54,723 nucleotides of DNA from SURF-58 sp041305085 (GCA_041305085.1 JBFYMA010000038.1:1-54723); one strand, 5' to 3'. Positions 32,984-41,015 are shown, numbered from the stretch's first letter. Program-made: numbers and translations. Notes: a model not told the origin generated them from the sequence alone.

Positions 32984-35857
32984 TCATTTCAGGTATATAT
33001 TAATTATCTCCCTGTTCCAGCCTGCATCAATAAGCTCTTTTCGTATATCTTCTTTGTTCAAGCCAGCTTTTTGGGAGTCTGAGATGAATTTTTTTAGCTC
33101 GTTAATCTTTTTTTCTTCCTGCTGGACTTCCCTATTTTTTATTTTCCTGTTTGCACTTATGTAGAAAAATGCGACTATTGCTCCGATCATTACCACAATG
33201 ATACCTATATAAAGTACAAGGTCAAGGGCATTTCCTGGTCCTGGAGGCTCTATCACGTTGTATCCAGAATCGTTTGTTGAAGTATTGAGAGGCTGTTCAA
33301 CCACTTCTTCCTGTGCTGCCTGGCCTGTTATGGCAAATGTTCCAAGCTGAGGAGTTGCTGATTCAAAGAACATCATTAGGCTGTTCTCCCTTAATTTCTG
33401 TGTTGGAACAGATATCCAGAGTGCTCCTGACTTTTTCTTAAGTCTTATTGAATTCTCATCTATTCTGTTTTCTGCAATCCAAGCTTTGGAAACCTGGAAT
33501 CTCAGCTTGGATGTTGATATATTAAGAGAGCTGTTTATAAAGTATATTCCAAAGTTTGGCTCGCCAAATTGCTCTTGGGCATCTGCCAGGCTGACTTCTA
33601 TATTTTTTAAGGATTCATATGTAACCTCTACTTCGTAAATATTTTTGTTGAATGTAAATATGGATGTCTTGATAGGATAATAGGTTATTCCAGGCCCTCC
33701 ACTTGAGCCACTGCTTGAGCTTCCGCTGCTGCTGGAAGAACTGCTAGTAGAGCTGCTGGAGCTGGTTGTACCACAGGACTGGCTTGAAGCAGGCTTTGTG
33801 CCTGTACATTGGTCATCCTCACAGGCGCAGGCCACTATTCTTGTCTGGATGTTTCCTACACACGCACTCCAATCTGTCTCTATTATCCATGGCTGTGTAC
33901 ATCCAGATTCTGCCCATACATATAATTCCTGGTCGCTTGTGTTGAGCTCATCAAAGAATGCCTTTCCCCCTGTTAAATCTGTGCTGAACTGAAAACTGGA
34001 TCTTACATCTGTCCAGTTTGTCCCATTATTCCAGAAAAGAGTATAATAATTATAAGAGTTATTTATTGAAAGGTTTCCTGAGACATTTTCAAAGTGGTTT
34101 GGGCTTGTAACGTTGAAATAGAGTGTATAGTTCTCTCCAAGGCTTTCCTGACCTATCTCAAACTGAGGAGGAGGGACTGTGAAGTTGAGAGTGTAGTTTC
34201 TGCTCGCATTGAAAGTATAGTTGAGATGAGTGCTGTTCTGACTGTTTGGAATCCCTGAATTTCCAAAATTATCTGTTACAACAAAATTCGCTGCTCCGAC
34301 CCAATCAGGCTTTCTGAAAGGCATCTGCCTTACATCCAAAAAGTTGTAAAGTGTTATGCCTGACTGCAGCTTTAAGTCATTGCCGTCCACTATTGGCTTT
34401 CCTGTAATTGTGGTTGTTGTGTTTTCAATTGTTGCTCCTGGTGAAAGGTCGACAATTATTGTTAAAGGCCCTTTTGTAGCTGAAAGTCCAAAGATATCAC
34501 TTGCAGTGCAGTTCCATATATATGTTCCGTCAGGCACATTTGAATAATTGTTAACTAAGTGAGTATAGTTGTAAACTCCTGATTGGTTGGAATATGTGCT
34601 AGAGTAGTAAGGAGTGAGGCTGCCATCATCTACGGTGACTTGGTCAATCGAGTCAATTTCCTCAAAACCAGAACAAACAAGTGAAAAATTGCCATCAGTG
34701 TCTACATATCCTGAGTTTGGGTAATTAGCTATTAATGGAGGATAGTTCGTTGCCTGGTAGTTTGCAGGAGTGGATGGTTCTGTAACACAATTGCTGGCAT
34801 CGCAGGCAATGCAGTACCAGGAATACTGTTGATAATCAGGAATAGTCTCTATTGTGTTTATTTCAAGGTATGTGTTGCTGCCTGTCTGTGTCTGGATTGC
34901 TTCAAAGCTTCCTGTGTTGTGGTTTGAGTAAAGAGTCAGGTTCTGGAGGTCTCCTCCATCGCTTGTGTTGCAGAAAAAGTGAATGTCTCTTCCTGTAATT
35001 TGAGGAGTACTGTCATATTCCACAACTGGAGGAATATTTACTGCTGAAAAGCTGTTTGAAGGGGCTGTTGTGCAGTCTTCATTATCGCAGGCAACACAGT
35101 AATAGCTGAATGCTCCATAGTATGGAAGAGTTGCAGGAGTGTTTATGGAAAGATATGTTGTTCCAAATCCGACTTGGTTCACAACCAATGGTCCTGAAGT
35201 ATAGCTGGTGTATAATGAAAGGTTAACCATATTGCCATCATCTGATGCATTGCATGCATAGTTGATGTTCAGGGTGTAAAAAGTCTGGCTGTTTGTTGGC
35301 GACTGGAGGCTTACAACAGGCGGAACATTTGGAGTGTTCTGAACCAAGAGTGTTGTCTGGCCAAGTATTGCTGACTCGTTGTCAGAACTTGTCTCAAACA
35401 TGAATTCACCTGAAAAATCATAATCAGAAGCAAGGCAAGAGGCTTCAACAGCGTATGTTATTGTTGAGTTCTGGACAGGAGTGGAGTTGTGAAAAAATAC
35501 CCATTTAAGGGTTGTATGGGTCGAATTTGTGCTTGTATAATTGGCTGAGCCATCGTCTATTATAGAAAAGCAAATTGGCACATATTCCTCTATTGCATAG
35601 GCATAGTCATTCTTTGTGTTTACAATATCAAGACTTACCTGTGTTTGCTCATTTATAAGCAAAGGGTTGTTTTGAAAGCTCCTGTTTACAAATGACTCTC
35701 CAGGAACATAGCCACTTACTTGCGGGCCTACTGCAAAACCCCCTATTTTGGAAAGCTCAGAAGTTGTCTGCTTGTTCGTTTCGACAAAGATAATTGTGGT
35801 TGTAAGAACCAAAACCAAAAGCAGCGCAAATGTGTATTTTAGTAGTAAACTCGCCAT
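32984..35857 (-). CDS. Ig-like surface protein with PGF-pre-PGF domain and C-terminal helix, 957 aa
   Basis: A signal segment (LLLKYTFALLLVLVLTTTIIFV) is followed by repeated Ig-like domains with the phrase VPPVVSLQSPTNSQTF and paired cysteines (CNASDDG, CVACDNEDC, CIACDASNC). Many NxS/T sequons are present. A Ser-rich linker leads to a domain (LRFQVSKAWIAENRIDENSIRL) like the PGF-pre-PGF domain of archaeal surface proteins. A single membrane helix (LVLYIGIIVVMIGAIVAFFYI) and a cytoplasmic helical domain (LNKEDIRKELIDAGWNREIINIYL) close it. No PGF-CTERM signal is seen. The ATG at 35857 is chosen over an upstream GTG; a TATA box (TTTATATAC) lies at about 35893-35901. It is a likely AglB target. 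Confidence 0.85.
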   Translation of the reverse strand: MASLLLKYTFALLLVLVLTTTIIFVETNKQTTSELSKIGGFAVGPQVSGYVPGESFVNRSFQNNPLLINEQTQVSLDIVNTKNDYAYAIEEYVPICFSIIDDGSANYTSTNSTHTTLKWVFFHNSTPVQNSTITYAVEASCLASDYDFSGEFMFETSSDNESAILGQTTLLVQNTPNVPPVVSLQSPTNSQTFYTLNINYACNASDDGNMVNLSLYTSYTSGPLVVNQVGFGTTYLSINTPATLPYYGAFSYYCVACDNEDCTTAPSNSFSAVNIPPVVEYDSTPQITGRDIHFFCNTSDGGDLQNLTLYSNHNTGSFEAIQTQTGSNTYLEINTIETIPDYQQYSWYCIACDASNCVTEPSTPANYQATNYPPLIANYPNSGYVDTDGNFSLVCSGFEEIDSIDQVTVDDGSLTPYYSSTYSNQSGVYNYTHLVNNYSNVPDGTYIWNCTASDIFGLSATKGPLTIIVDLSPGATIENTTTTITGKPIVDGNDLKLQSGITLYNFLDVRQMPFRKPDWVGAANFVVTDNFGNSGIPNSQNSTHLNYTFNASRNYTLNFTVPPPQFEIGQESLGENYTLYFNVTSPNHFENVSGNLSINNSYNYYTLFWNNGTNWTDVRSSFQFSTDLTGGKAFFDELNTSDQELYVWAESGCTQPWIIETDWSACVGNIQTRIVACACEDDQCTGTKPASSQSCGTTSSSSSTSSSSSSSGSSSSGSSGGPGITYYPIKTSIFTFNKNIYEVEVTYESLKNIEVSLADAQEQFGEPNFGIYFINSSLNISTSKLRFQVSKAWIAENRIDENSIRLKKKSGALWISVPTQKLRENSLMMFFESATPQLGTFAITGQAAQEEVVEQPLNTSTNDSGYNVIEPPGPGNALDLVLYIGIIVVMIGAIVAFFYISANRKIKNREVQQEEKKINELKKFISDSQKAGLNKEDIRKELIDAGWNREIINIYLK

Positions 35858-35923
35858 GTCATGAAACACCTTATTTTTAACTCACTCCCGAGTATATAAA
35901 GTTTACTGTTGGCTTCTGTTTTC

Positions 35924-36328
35924 CTATTTTTTGACATACTCTGCAAGCTTTTTTTCTTCTGAGTTAATGGATCTGCATATTTCTATTATAACTTTATTTA
36001 TATTCTTTTTCTTTAAAGGGTCCTGCTCAAGTTGTGTTATCAACTTTTGCAATACTTCAAAAAGCGCTATCTGCTCCTGTTGAAATGCCAGCAGAGGATA
36101 AATATGCTTTTCCCTTTCTTTCTGCTCCTGCTCTTTTTCTATTTTCTCCAAAGACCTCAGAATCTGTTCTGCCAGATCTTCCAGACGATCAGGACTCAGC
36201 CTATTAGCCAAAAGAACAGTTATTTTTTTGAGTATTTCAGGGATTTGCCTGTCAAAAATGCTTTTTATTCTCAAAAGTATTGCAAGTATTTCCTTAGCTG
36301 TTTTTTGGTCAATTGATTTTTCACTCAT
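35924..36328 (-). CDS. helical hypothetical protein, 134 aa
   Basis: The chosen ATG at 36328 has GGAGG a few bases upstream (minus strand GGAGGAAAAAATG) and overlaps the stop of the upstream membrane protein by 8 nt (ATGAGTGA), so the two are translationally coupled. The protein is almost entirely helical, with heptad-like E, K, Q and L stretches (LRSLEKIEKEQEQKEREK). No family is recognised. A longer in-frame start at 36373 would add 15 residues inside the neighbour. It may form a complex with the upstream membrane protein. Confidence 0.6.
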   Translation of the reverse strand: MSEKSIDQKTAKEILAILLRIKSIFDRQIPEILKKITVLLANRLSPDRLEDLAEQILRSLEKIEKEQEQKEREKHIYPLLAFQQEQIALFEVLQKLITQLEQDPLKKKNINKVIIEICRSINSEEKKLAEYVKK

Positions 36329-36941
36329 TTTTTCCTCCAATAAGATCTGCTGTTGATGCTCCAAGAACTGCAAGAATGCTTATTGTGCTTACGTTTTTGA
36401 ATATTTCCTCTATAGTTGAATGTGTGGATATAAATCCAAACAAGTATAGAACTATTATTATTACAGCTATTGATGTCATGTAAATAACTAAAACACGAAC
36501 AGGAACAAATTTGCTTATATTCAAATCCTGTACTTTTCTGAATCCTGCAAAATATACGAACAGTATTCCTATCATAAACGAGACCAGATAAAGAACTATT
36601 GCTCTTGTGATAGTTATATCATGTGCCAATTCCACACCGTAAAAAAAGCTGAAATGCCCTATAACTCCTATAAATGCTCCTATTATAGACTTGTAGAAAT
36701 CCCTGAAAGAAATATTTGTAAGAGGGCTCTTTTTTACCTCTTGGTCAATCTTTTTTTCCAGTTCTTCAAGGTTTTTCAGTTCGCTTATCTCCTGCTTTTG
36801 CTCTGTTATCTCTTCTTTCTCCTCTTTTATTACCTCTTCTTCCTCACTTAATACTCTTTGCTGGTTTTTTTCGATAGAATCAAGCCTTTTTTCGATTTTT
36901 TTAAGAATTTGCAGTGTCTGGTCTTTCTGGCTTTTTGGCAT
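36321..36941 (-). CDS. integral membrane protein with N-terminal coiled coil (DUF2391-like), 206 aa
   Basis: Residues 1 to about 70 form an acidic coiled coil (EEEEVIKEEKEEITEQKQEI). Four hydrophobic helices follow: SIIGAFIGVIGHFSFFYGV, AIVLYLVSFMIGILFVYFAG, VLVIYMTSIAVIIIVLYLFG and ISILAVLGASTADLIG. The arrangement resembles the DUF2391 group of predicted membrane proteins; I am not certain of that assignment. A TATA-like TTTAAAT about 25-30 nt before the ATG suggests a leaderless start. It is the first gene of a two-gene operon with the helical protein at 35924. Function unknown. Confidence 0.55.
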   Translation of the reverse strand: MPKSQKDQTLQILKKIEKRLDSIEKNQQRVLSEEEEVIKEEKEEITEQKQEISELKNLEELEKKIDQEVKKSPLTNISFRDFYKSIIGAFIGVIGHFSFFYGVELAHDITITRAIVLYLVSFMIGILFVYFAGFRKVQDLNISKFVPVRVLVIYMTSIAVIIIVLYLFGFISTHSTIEEIFKNVSTISILAVLGASTADLIGGKNE

Positions 36942-36992
36942 AGTTGTTTATAATGCGCCAAGAATTTAAAGGTTTCGGAAAAATATGTGAAG

Positions 36993-37000
36993 AAAAAAAA
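36993..37000 (-). terminator. T-run downstream of rpo10
   Basis: Eight consecutive T residues on the minus strand start right after the stop of rpo10. Such T-runs are the usual archaeal termination signal. This would end the ribosomal and RNA polymerase operon. Confidence 0.45.
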
Positions 37001-37001
37001 G

Positions 37002-37199
37002 TTAGTTAACTTTGAACATTGCCGCTTCATCAATAAGCTCTACATGGCTTAGCATGCATGACCTGCAGCAATATCTTTCTAGGCCCAGATCATCCATAAC
37101 TTTTTTTAGCTCTTCGCCTTTTTCTTTTCTCTGATTAAATTCTTCCCACAAATGGCCTATTGGTTTTCCGCAGCTAAAGCATCGTATTGGTATAATCAT
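37002..37199 (-). CDS. rpoN: RNA polymerase subunit Rpo10 (RpoN)
   Basis: A small zinc-binding subunit of the archaeal RNA polymerase, homologous to eukaryotic Rpb10. It has the conserved MIIPIRCFSCGKPIG with CFSC and the second pair CCRSC (residues about 44-48), which together bind one zinc. The LGLERYCC core is as expected. Length (65 aa) is normal. It is the last gene of the conserved operon, 15 bases after S9. Confidence 0.97.
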   Translation of the reverse strand: MIIPIRCFSCGKPIGHLWEEFNQRKEKGEELKKVMDDLGLERYCCRSCMLSHVELIDEAAMFKVN

Positions 37200-37213
37200 T
37201 TTGCCTCCTTTGT

Positions 37214-37609
37214 TTACCTGTAGGATTTCTGGACTTTTCCTCTTGCATTGCCGTGAGTGTTTGGCTTCCTGGCTTCCCTCTGCCTTACGTCAGCAACAAC
37301 CAAATGCCTATCATACTCCAAAAACTCCTGCCTAAGCTTTGGGTTGTACTCCATCAGCCCTTTGGCTATAGCAAGCCTGACTGCTTCTGCCTGGCCCACT
37401 ATTCCTCCGCCATGCACCCTGATTGAGATATCTATTTTTTGTGCAGCATCCTTTGCAAGCATTACCGGCTCGAGTATTTTCATTCTCATGAATTCAGGAT
37501 TCCAATTATTTATATCCTGGTTGTTGATCTTTATTCTTCCTTGGCCTTCTTTGAGCGTTGCCCTTGCTTTAGCCATCTTTCTTGATCCGCTTGAATGGAT
37601 TATTTTCAT
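37214..37609 (-). CDS. rpsI: 30S ribosomal protein S9
   Basis: A small-subunit protein whose C-terminal tail reaches the P-site tRNA. It shows the core VHGGGIVGQAEAVRLAIAKGL and ends RKPNTHGNARGKVQKSYR, the conserved basic tail. The start at 37609 (MKIIHSSGSRKMAKARAT) is chosen because it overlaps the L13 stop as ATGA, the coupling typical for this pair. A longer frame would add eight residues. Length 131 aa is normal. Confidence 0.96.
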   Translation of the reverse strand: MKIIHSSGSRKMAKARATLKEGQGRIKINNQDINNWNPEFMRMKILEPVMLAKDAAQKIDISIRVHGGGIVGQAEAVRLAIAKGLMEYNPKLRQEFLEYDRHLVVADVRQREARKPNTHGNARGKVQKSYR

Positions 37610-38016
37610 TTTTTGCCACCGATGTTCCTGCATATTTCCCCGACTGTCAGATACTGGAAATTTGGAAGTTTGGAAATGTCTTTCAGGTTCTGGAACAGTT
37701 CCTGTTTCTGGAATTTTTCAGGAAATCCTGTAAAGCATCTTATTCTTTTGAAAGCATTTACCCCTCTTGACTGCTTATAGGGTAACATTCCCCTTATTGT
37801 TCTTCTTACAAACCTGTCCGGCAGGATTGAAATAAATGGCCCTCTCAAATGGCCTTTTCCTTTTTTCTGAAGATGGCTTTTGATAAGAGATTGTTTTTTT
37901 CCTGTAATGACTGCTTTTTCGCAGTTCACAATATTGACTGTTTCACCAAGCAGAGCATTTTTTGCTGCAACTGTTGCAATTCTTCCAAGTATTTTATTTT
38001 CAGCGTCTATTATCAT
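37606..38016 (-). CDS. rplM: 50S ribosomal protein L13
   Basis: A large-subunit protein that initiates at MIIDAENKILGRIATVAAKN, the usual archaeal L13 beginning. It contains NCEKAVITGKK and VRRTIRGMLPYK, with the basic GPFISILPDRFVRR. I chose the ATG at 38016 because the TTG at 38025 would overlap the stop of L18e. It overlaps S9 by four bases (ATGA) and follows L18e closely. Confidence 0.95.
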   Translation of the reverse strand: MIIDAENKILGRIATVAAKNALLGETVNIVNCEKAVITGKKQSLIKSHLQKKGKGHLRGPFISILPDRFVRRTIRGMLPYKQSRGVNAFKRIRCFTGFPEKFQKQELFQNLKDISKLPNFQYLTVGEICRNIGGKK

Positions 38017-38017
38017 T

Positions 38018-38374
38018 TTATCCAATAATTTTTATATTTTTTGCTGAAGGGTTCTGTTTCATAAGCTCCTGTATTGTAAGAGCTTTTCCCTTTTGGCTTA
38101 TTTTTTTATGGGCTTGCTCTGAAAACGTGTATGCGCAGACCACCACGCTTCTTTCAAGGTCTCCATTGCTCAAGACCTTTCCAGGAACCAGTATTGTCTC
38201 GTTCTCTTTTGCATACCTGTTTATTTTTGAAATATTTACAACCCTTTTCCTGCGTGAGGGCTTTTCCAGCTCCAAAGCCAGCTTTTTCCACAGGCCTGCT
38301 TTGCTGTCTATTGAAAGCTTTTTGAGCTGCTGTATCAGCTGTACAGTGTTCTGGTTTTTCAGGATTCTTTTCAT
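38018..38374 (-). CDS. rpl18e: 50S ribosomal protein L18e
   Basis: An archaeal and eukaryotic large-subunit protein. The core KNQNTVQLIQQLKKLSI, VNISKINRYAKENETILVPGKVLSNGDL and ALTIQELMKQNPSAKNIKIIG matches the family. The first ATG at 38374 (MKRILKNQN) is chosen: a longer frame reaching 38461 would run into the intron and 3' exon of tRNA-Leu, whose 3' end lies 21 bases upstream. Length 118 aa is normal. Confidence 0.95.
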   Translation of the reverse strand: MKRILKNQNTVQLIQQLKKLSIDSKAGLWKKLALELEKPSRRKRVVNISKINRYAKENETILVPGKVLSNGDLERSVVVCAYTFSEQAHKKISQKGKALTIQELMKQNPSAKNIKIIG

Positions 38375-38395
38375 TTTTGTTGTGTTTGATTGTGA

Positions 38396-38569
38396 TGCGA
38401 GGGAGAGGACTTTCGATTGCTTTTTGTCCGAAGGGAACTCCTGTTGAAGACTGGGAGTCACCTACTTTTGACGCCACTTTTCGTAAAAGCGGCAGCGACT
38501 TCGAACCCCTGAACCCACTAAGGGACTAGATCCTTAGTCTAGCGCGTTTGGCCACTTCGCTACCCTCGC
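38396..38569 (-). tRNA. tRNA-Leu (anticodon AAG) with T-loop intron, in the ribosomal operon
   Basis: A class II tRNA. Acceptor GCGAGGG/CCCTCGC, D-stem GCG/CGC, anticodon stem CTAGA/TCTAG with loop CTAAGGA, and a long variable arm with a CCC/GGG stem are visible. The T-stem is AGGGG/CCTCT with one G-T pair. Discriminator A fits leucine. The anticodon reads AAG, with A at 34, which is unusual in archaea. The T-loop and insert run to 97 nt; removing the 90 nt at 38410-38499 leaves TTCGAAT and an 84-nt tRNA. No TATA box separates it from the Rpo3 gene, so it is probably released from the ribosomal transcript. In Haloarcula a tRNA-Leu precedes the L18e operon in the same place. Confidence 0.9.
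38410..38499 (-). other. 90-nt intron in tRNA-Leu at position 59/60
   Basis: T54-T55-C56-G57 pairs with CGAA four bases before the 3' splice site. The two bulges are AA|G and AG|T, each cut after the second base. This is a full four-pair bulge-helix-bulge. Inside, GCCGCTTTT and AAAAGTGGC form a 9-bp hairpin, and ACTCC/GGAGT a second. The intron ends AAAG, like the His intron. Confidence 0.85.
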
Positions 38570-38590
38570 AGAGAGCGAAAGTATTGCATT

Positions 38591-39376
38591 TTATTTTACT
38601 TTTTTGAGCTCTTCCTGGAATTCGGAAAGCTGCTTGTCAAACTCGTCAATTGCTGTTTTCACAAGCTCTTTTGGAGTGAGTTGACCCCAGCTTTCTATTC
38701 CAAAAATATACTCATCTGTTGTTTCCACATCTATGTCTGGATGCGCCTGTTCAAAGTCTTCGCATTCCATCTCTATTTTTTGGCTTTTTACAGCCAGCTT
38801 ACCTGCTTTTATTTCAAACAGCCCCTGCGGAAAGGAATTCATTATTTTTTCCTGCTCCTCAGCGCTTGGCTGCTTTTTTATATTGATTTTTGTCGCCTGA
38901 TGATAGTGGAAAAGCCCGGGGCTCCATTTTGAGTGGGTTTTGCCTTTTCCAAGAATGGCAACTGCCTCCAGCTCTATTTCCTGGCCTTCCAAAAGCTTTA
39001 CTATTGGCATTTTTGGGTATACTGGAACAACTTTGGGATCCTTTGTTTTTATCTGGCTGGCATAAATATATCCTGGACCTTTTGCTTTCAGCACCATTTT
39101 AAGGCTGTTTTTTGCATTCACCTGATCTCCCTGGTTAAAAATTTCGTATGATGAAAGATCTGTTTTAAAAGGTATCAGGCCAAGCCTATGGGCGAGTATT
39201 TCATCATAAAGTATTGAATGGTTTTTTCTTATCTCAAGATCTTCTATTGCCATAACAGGAACCTCTGCACTCATAGACCTTCTCAATGTGTTTATATATG
39301 TCTGGTCTACGCCTGCTATCAAAAGCTTTACTGTATTCGGGTCCTTTTTTTCAAAAATGCTTATTTTTATTGCCAT
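38591..39376 (-). CDS. rpo3: RNA polymerase subunit Rpo3 (RpoD)
   Basis: The archaeal homologue of eukaryotic Rpb3 and bacterial alpha-like core. It forms the assembly platform with Rpo11. Features are NTLRRSMSAEVPVMAIEDLEI near the N-terminus, HRLGLIPF and the C-terminal WGQLTPKELVKTAI. No ferredoxin-like cysteine cluster is present, unlike some archaeal Rpo3 proteins. The start MAIKISIFEKK at 39376 is chosen; a longer frame overlaps S11 by 40 bases. Length 261 aa is normal. It lies two bases after S11 in the operon. Confidence 0.95.
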   Translation of the reverse strand: MAIKISIFEKKDPNTVKLLIAGVDQTYINTLRRSMSAEVPVMAIEDLEIRKNHSILYDEILAHRLGLIPFKTDLSSYEIFNQGDQVNAKNSLKMVLKAKGPGYIYASQIKTKDPKVVPVYPKMPIVKLLEGQEIELEAVAILGKGKTHSKWSPGLFHYHQATKINIKKQPSAEEQEKIMNSFPQGLFEIKAGKLAVKSQKIEMECEDFEQAHPDIDVETTDEYIFGIESWGQLTPKELVKTAIDEFDKQLSEFQEELKKVK

Positions 39377-39378
39377 TT

Positions 39379-39780
39379 TTATACTCTTCTTCCCCTTCTT
39401 CCTCCTTTTTTTCTGCACCGGTCATGGGGTATTGGCGTAACATCTTCTATTGAGCCTATTTTCAGCCCCATCCTTGAAAGCGCTCTTATTGCTGCCTGTG
39501 CTCCTGGTCCTGGATTATTTGGTCCGTTATGGCCTCCGGGAGCTTTTATTTTTACATGGATTCCTGTTATTCCCTTGCTGATAACTGTTTCTGCTGCTCT
39601 TTTTGCAGCGCTCATTGCTGCTGTTGGGCTGCTCTCTAATCGGTCGCTTTTTACAACCTGCCCTCCGCTTACTCTTGCAAGGCTTTCACTTCCTGTTATA
39701 TCAGTTATGTGTATTATTGTATTGTTATAGCTGGAGTAAATGTGGGCTATTCCATATTTAACATCATATTGCTTTGCCAT
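39379..39780 (-). CDS. rps11: 30S ribosomal protein S11
   Basis: A small-subunit platform protein. The core GIAHIYSSYNNTIIHITDITG, SSPTAAMSAAKRAAE, IHVKIKAPGGHNGPNNPGPGAQAAIRAL and the C-terminal VTPIPHDRCRKKGGRRGRRV match S11. Length 133 aa is normal. It is packed between S4 and Rpo3 with two-base gaps. Confidence 0.97.
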   Translation of the reverse strand: MAKQYDVKYGIAHIYSSYNNTIIHITDITGSESLARVSGGQVVKSDRLESSPTAAMSAAKRAAETVISKGITGIHVKIKAPGGHNGPNNPGPGAQAAIRALSRMGLKIGSIEDVTPIPHDRCRKKGGRRGRRV

Positions 39781-39782
39781 TT

Positions 39783-40448
39783 TTATTCTTCTTTTTTGTC
39801 TTTAGTTTTATCAGGAATTTTTTCTGTCTGATCTGCGGGCTTTTCAGCTTTTTCCTCAGCCTTTTTTGCAATCTTCTGGTCCTTTTGCTTTTTGAGATCC
39901 AGCTCCTCTTTTTCTTCAGGAGTTTGGGCAACCTCTTCCTTTTTCCGCTCTGGATGCGCTTCGTCAAAAAAAGGCGAATCAGCTGCAAAATTTATTGTTG
40001 GCTCATCTGATACGCTGACAATATATGAAGGGGATGTTATCTTTGTGTTGTTCACTGTTATGTGTCTGTGTACAATCATCTGCCTTGCCTGTCTCATTGA
40101 TCTTGCAAGGTTTTTTTTGTAAACAATTGTCTGGAGCCTCCTGTCTGCAATATCTGAGACTCCTATCCCAAGCACTTCATTAAGCTTTTGCTCTGTAACC
40201 AAAAGGCGTATTCTTTGAAGCTTTGTTAACAGCTGCTTTTTTTCTTTGTCAACCTGCTCTCCTGTTCCTGCTGCAAGTTTTTTTGTCTGATCCTTAAAGT
40301 TCTTAAGCTTGGACTTCATTTTCCAGATTTCTTTTTTGTTTGCAAACCCGTACTGTTTTGTAAGCTCTTTTTCTTCCTCAATTCTTGCTCTCTCCCAAGG
40401 ATGCATAGGGGTTGCATACTTCTTCCTTATTTTTTTTGGATCTCCCAT
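39783..40448 (-). CDS. rps4: 30S ribosomal protein S4 with charged tail
   Basis: An early-assembly small-subunit protein. The N-terminal GDPKKIRKKYATPMHPWERARIEEEKEL and the S4 RNA-binding domain (RRLQTIVYKKNLARSMRQARQMIVHRHITVN) are typical. After about residue 165 comes a tail of about 55 residues rich in K, E, Q and D (EEKEELDLKKQKDQKI), probably disordered and longer than in many archaeal S4 proteins. It follows S13 by one base. In many bacteria S4 also controls its own operon, and the leader hairpin near 40943 might be a site. Confidence 0.95.
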   Translation of the reverse strand: MGDPKKIRKKYATPMHPWERARIEEEKELTKQYGFANKKEIWKMKSKLKNFKDQTKKLAAGTGEQVDKEKKQLLTKLQRIRLLVTEQKLNEVLGIGVSDIADRRLQTIVYKKNLARSMRQARQMIVHRHITVNNTKITSPSYIVSVSDEPTINFAADSPFFDEAHPERKKEEVAQTPEEKEELDLKKQKDQKIAKKAEEKAEKPADQTEKIPDKTKDKKEE

Positions 40449-40449
40449 T

Positions 40450-40920
40450 TTATTTCTTGCCTGCCTTTTTTCTCTGCACTCCGAGAGAAACTTTTCCTTT
40501 GTTTCTTCTGAAGTTGGATTTTGTCTTCTGACCTCTTACTGGAAGCCCCCATTGGTGTCTCAATCCTTTGTACGACTTTGTTTTCTTCATCATCTTTACA
40601 TCATTACTTTGGATAAAATCAAGATCTCCTGTTATTATATGCTTGTCTTCCCCTGTTTCAGGATCTTTTTTCCTGTTGAGAAGCCAGTTTGGTATTTTGT
40701 GGCTCAATGGGCTGTTGATTACTTCTGTAAGTTTTGATGCCTGCTGGTCTGTAAGGTTTCCTGCTTTCATGCGCTTGTCAAATCCAGAAACCTCGCATAT
40801 TGCGTTTGCCAGCATGAATCCAACTCCTTTTATTTTAAGAAGCGCCTGCTTTAGCTGCTTTCTGCCATCGAGATCTGTGTTTGCCACCCTTACAAGGTGC
40901 CTGTATTCTTGGTTTGCCAT
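40450..40920 (-). CDS. rps13: 30S ribosomal protein S13
   Basis: A small-subunit head protein that contacts the P-site tRNA. The N-terminal YRHLVRVANTDLDG and LLKIKGVGFMLANAICEVSGFD are typical of archaeal S13, as is the C-terminal YKGLRHQWGLPVRGQKTKSNFRR. Length 156 aa is normal. It is the first gene of the operon; a TATA box lies about 95-105 nt upstream. Confidence 0.96.
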   Translation of the reverse strand: MANQEYRHLVRVANTDLDGRKQLKQALLKIKGVGFMLANAICEVSGFDKRMKAGNLTDQQASKLTEVINSPLSHKIPNWLLNRKKDPETGEDKHIITGDLDFIQSNDVKMMKKTKSYKGLRHQWGLPVRGQKTKSNFRRNKGKVSLGVQRKKAGKK

Positions 40921-40942
40921 TTTTTTCTTACAAATGCTATAA

Positions 40943-40987
40943 GAGTCGAGAATTCAGTTTTTAACCCTATTATTCGCCTCTCGACTC
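40943..40987 (-). promoter_or_regulatory. 9-bp stem-loop in the S13 operon leader
   Basis: GAGTCGAGA (40943-40951) and TCTCGACTC (40979-40987) form a perfect 9-bp stem with a 27-nt A/T-rich loop. It lies within the untranslated leader, between the likely transcript start (about 40994) and the S13 start at 40920. It could be a binding site for a ribosomal protein or an RNA-processing site. Confidence 0.45.
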
Positions 40988-41015
40988 GGGTTTGTGTTTT
41001 GAAGGAACTGGAGGG

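Noticed and set aside
38375..38461. N-terminal extension of L18e by 29 residues
   Set aside because: The extension lies in the intron and 3' exon of tRNA-Leu. The L18e family starts at MKRILKNQN.
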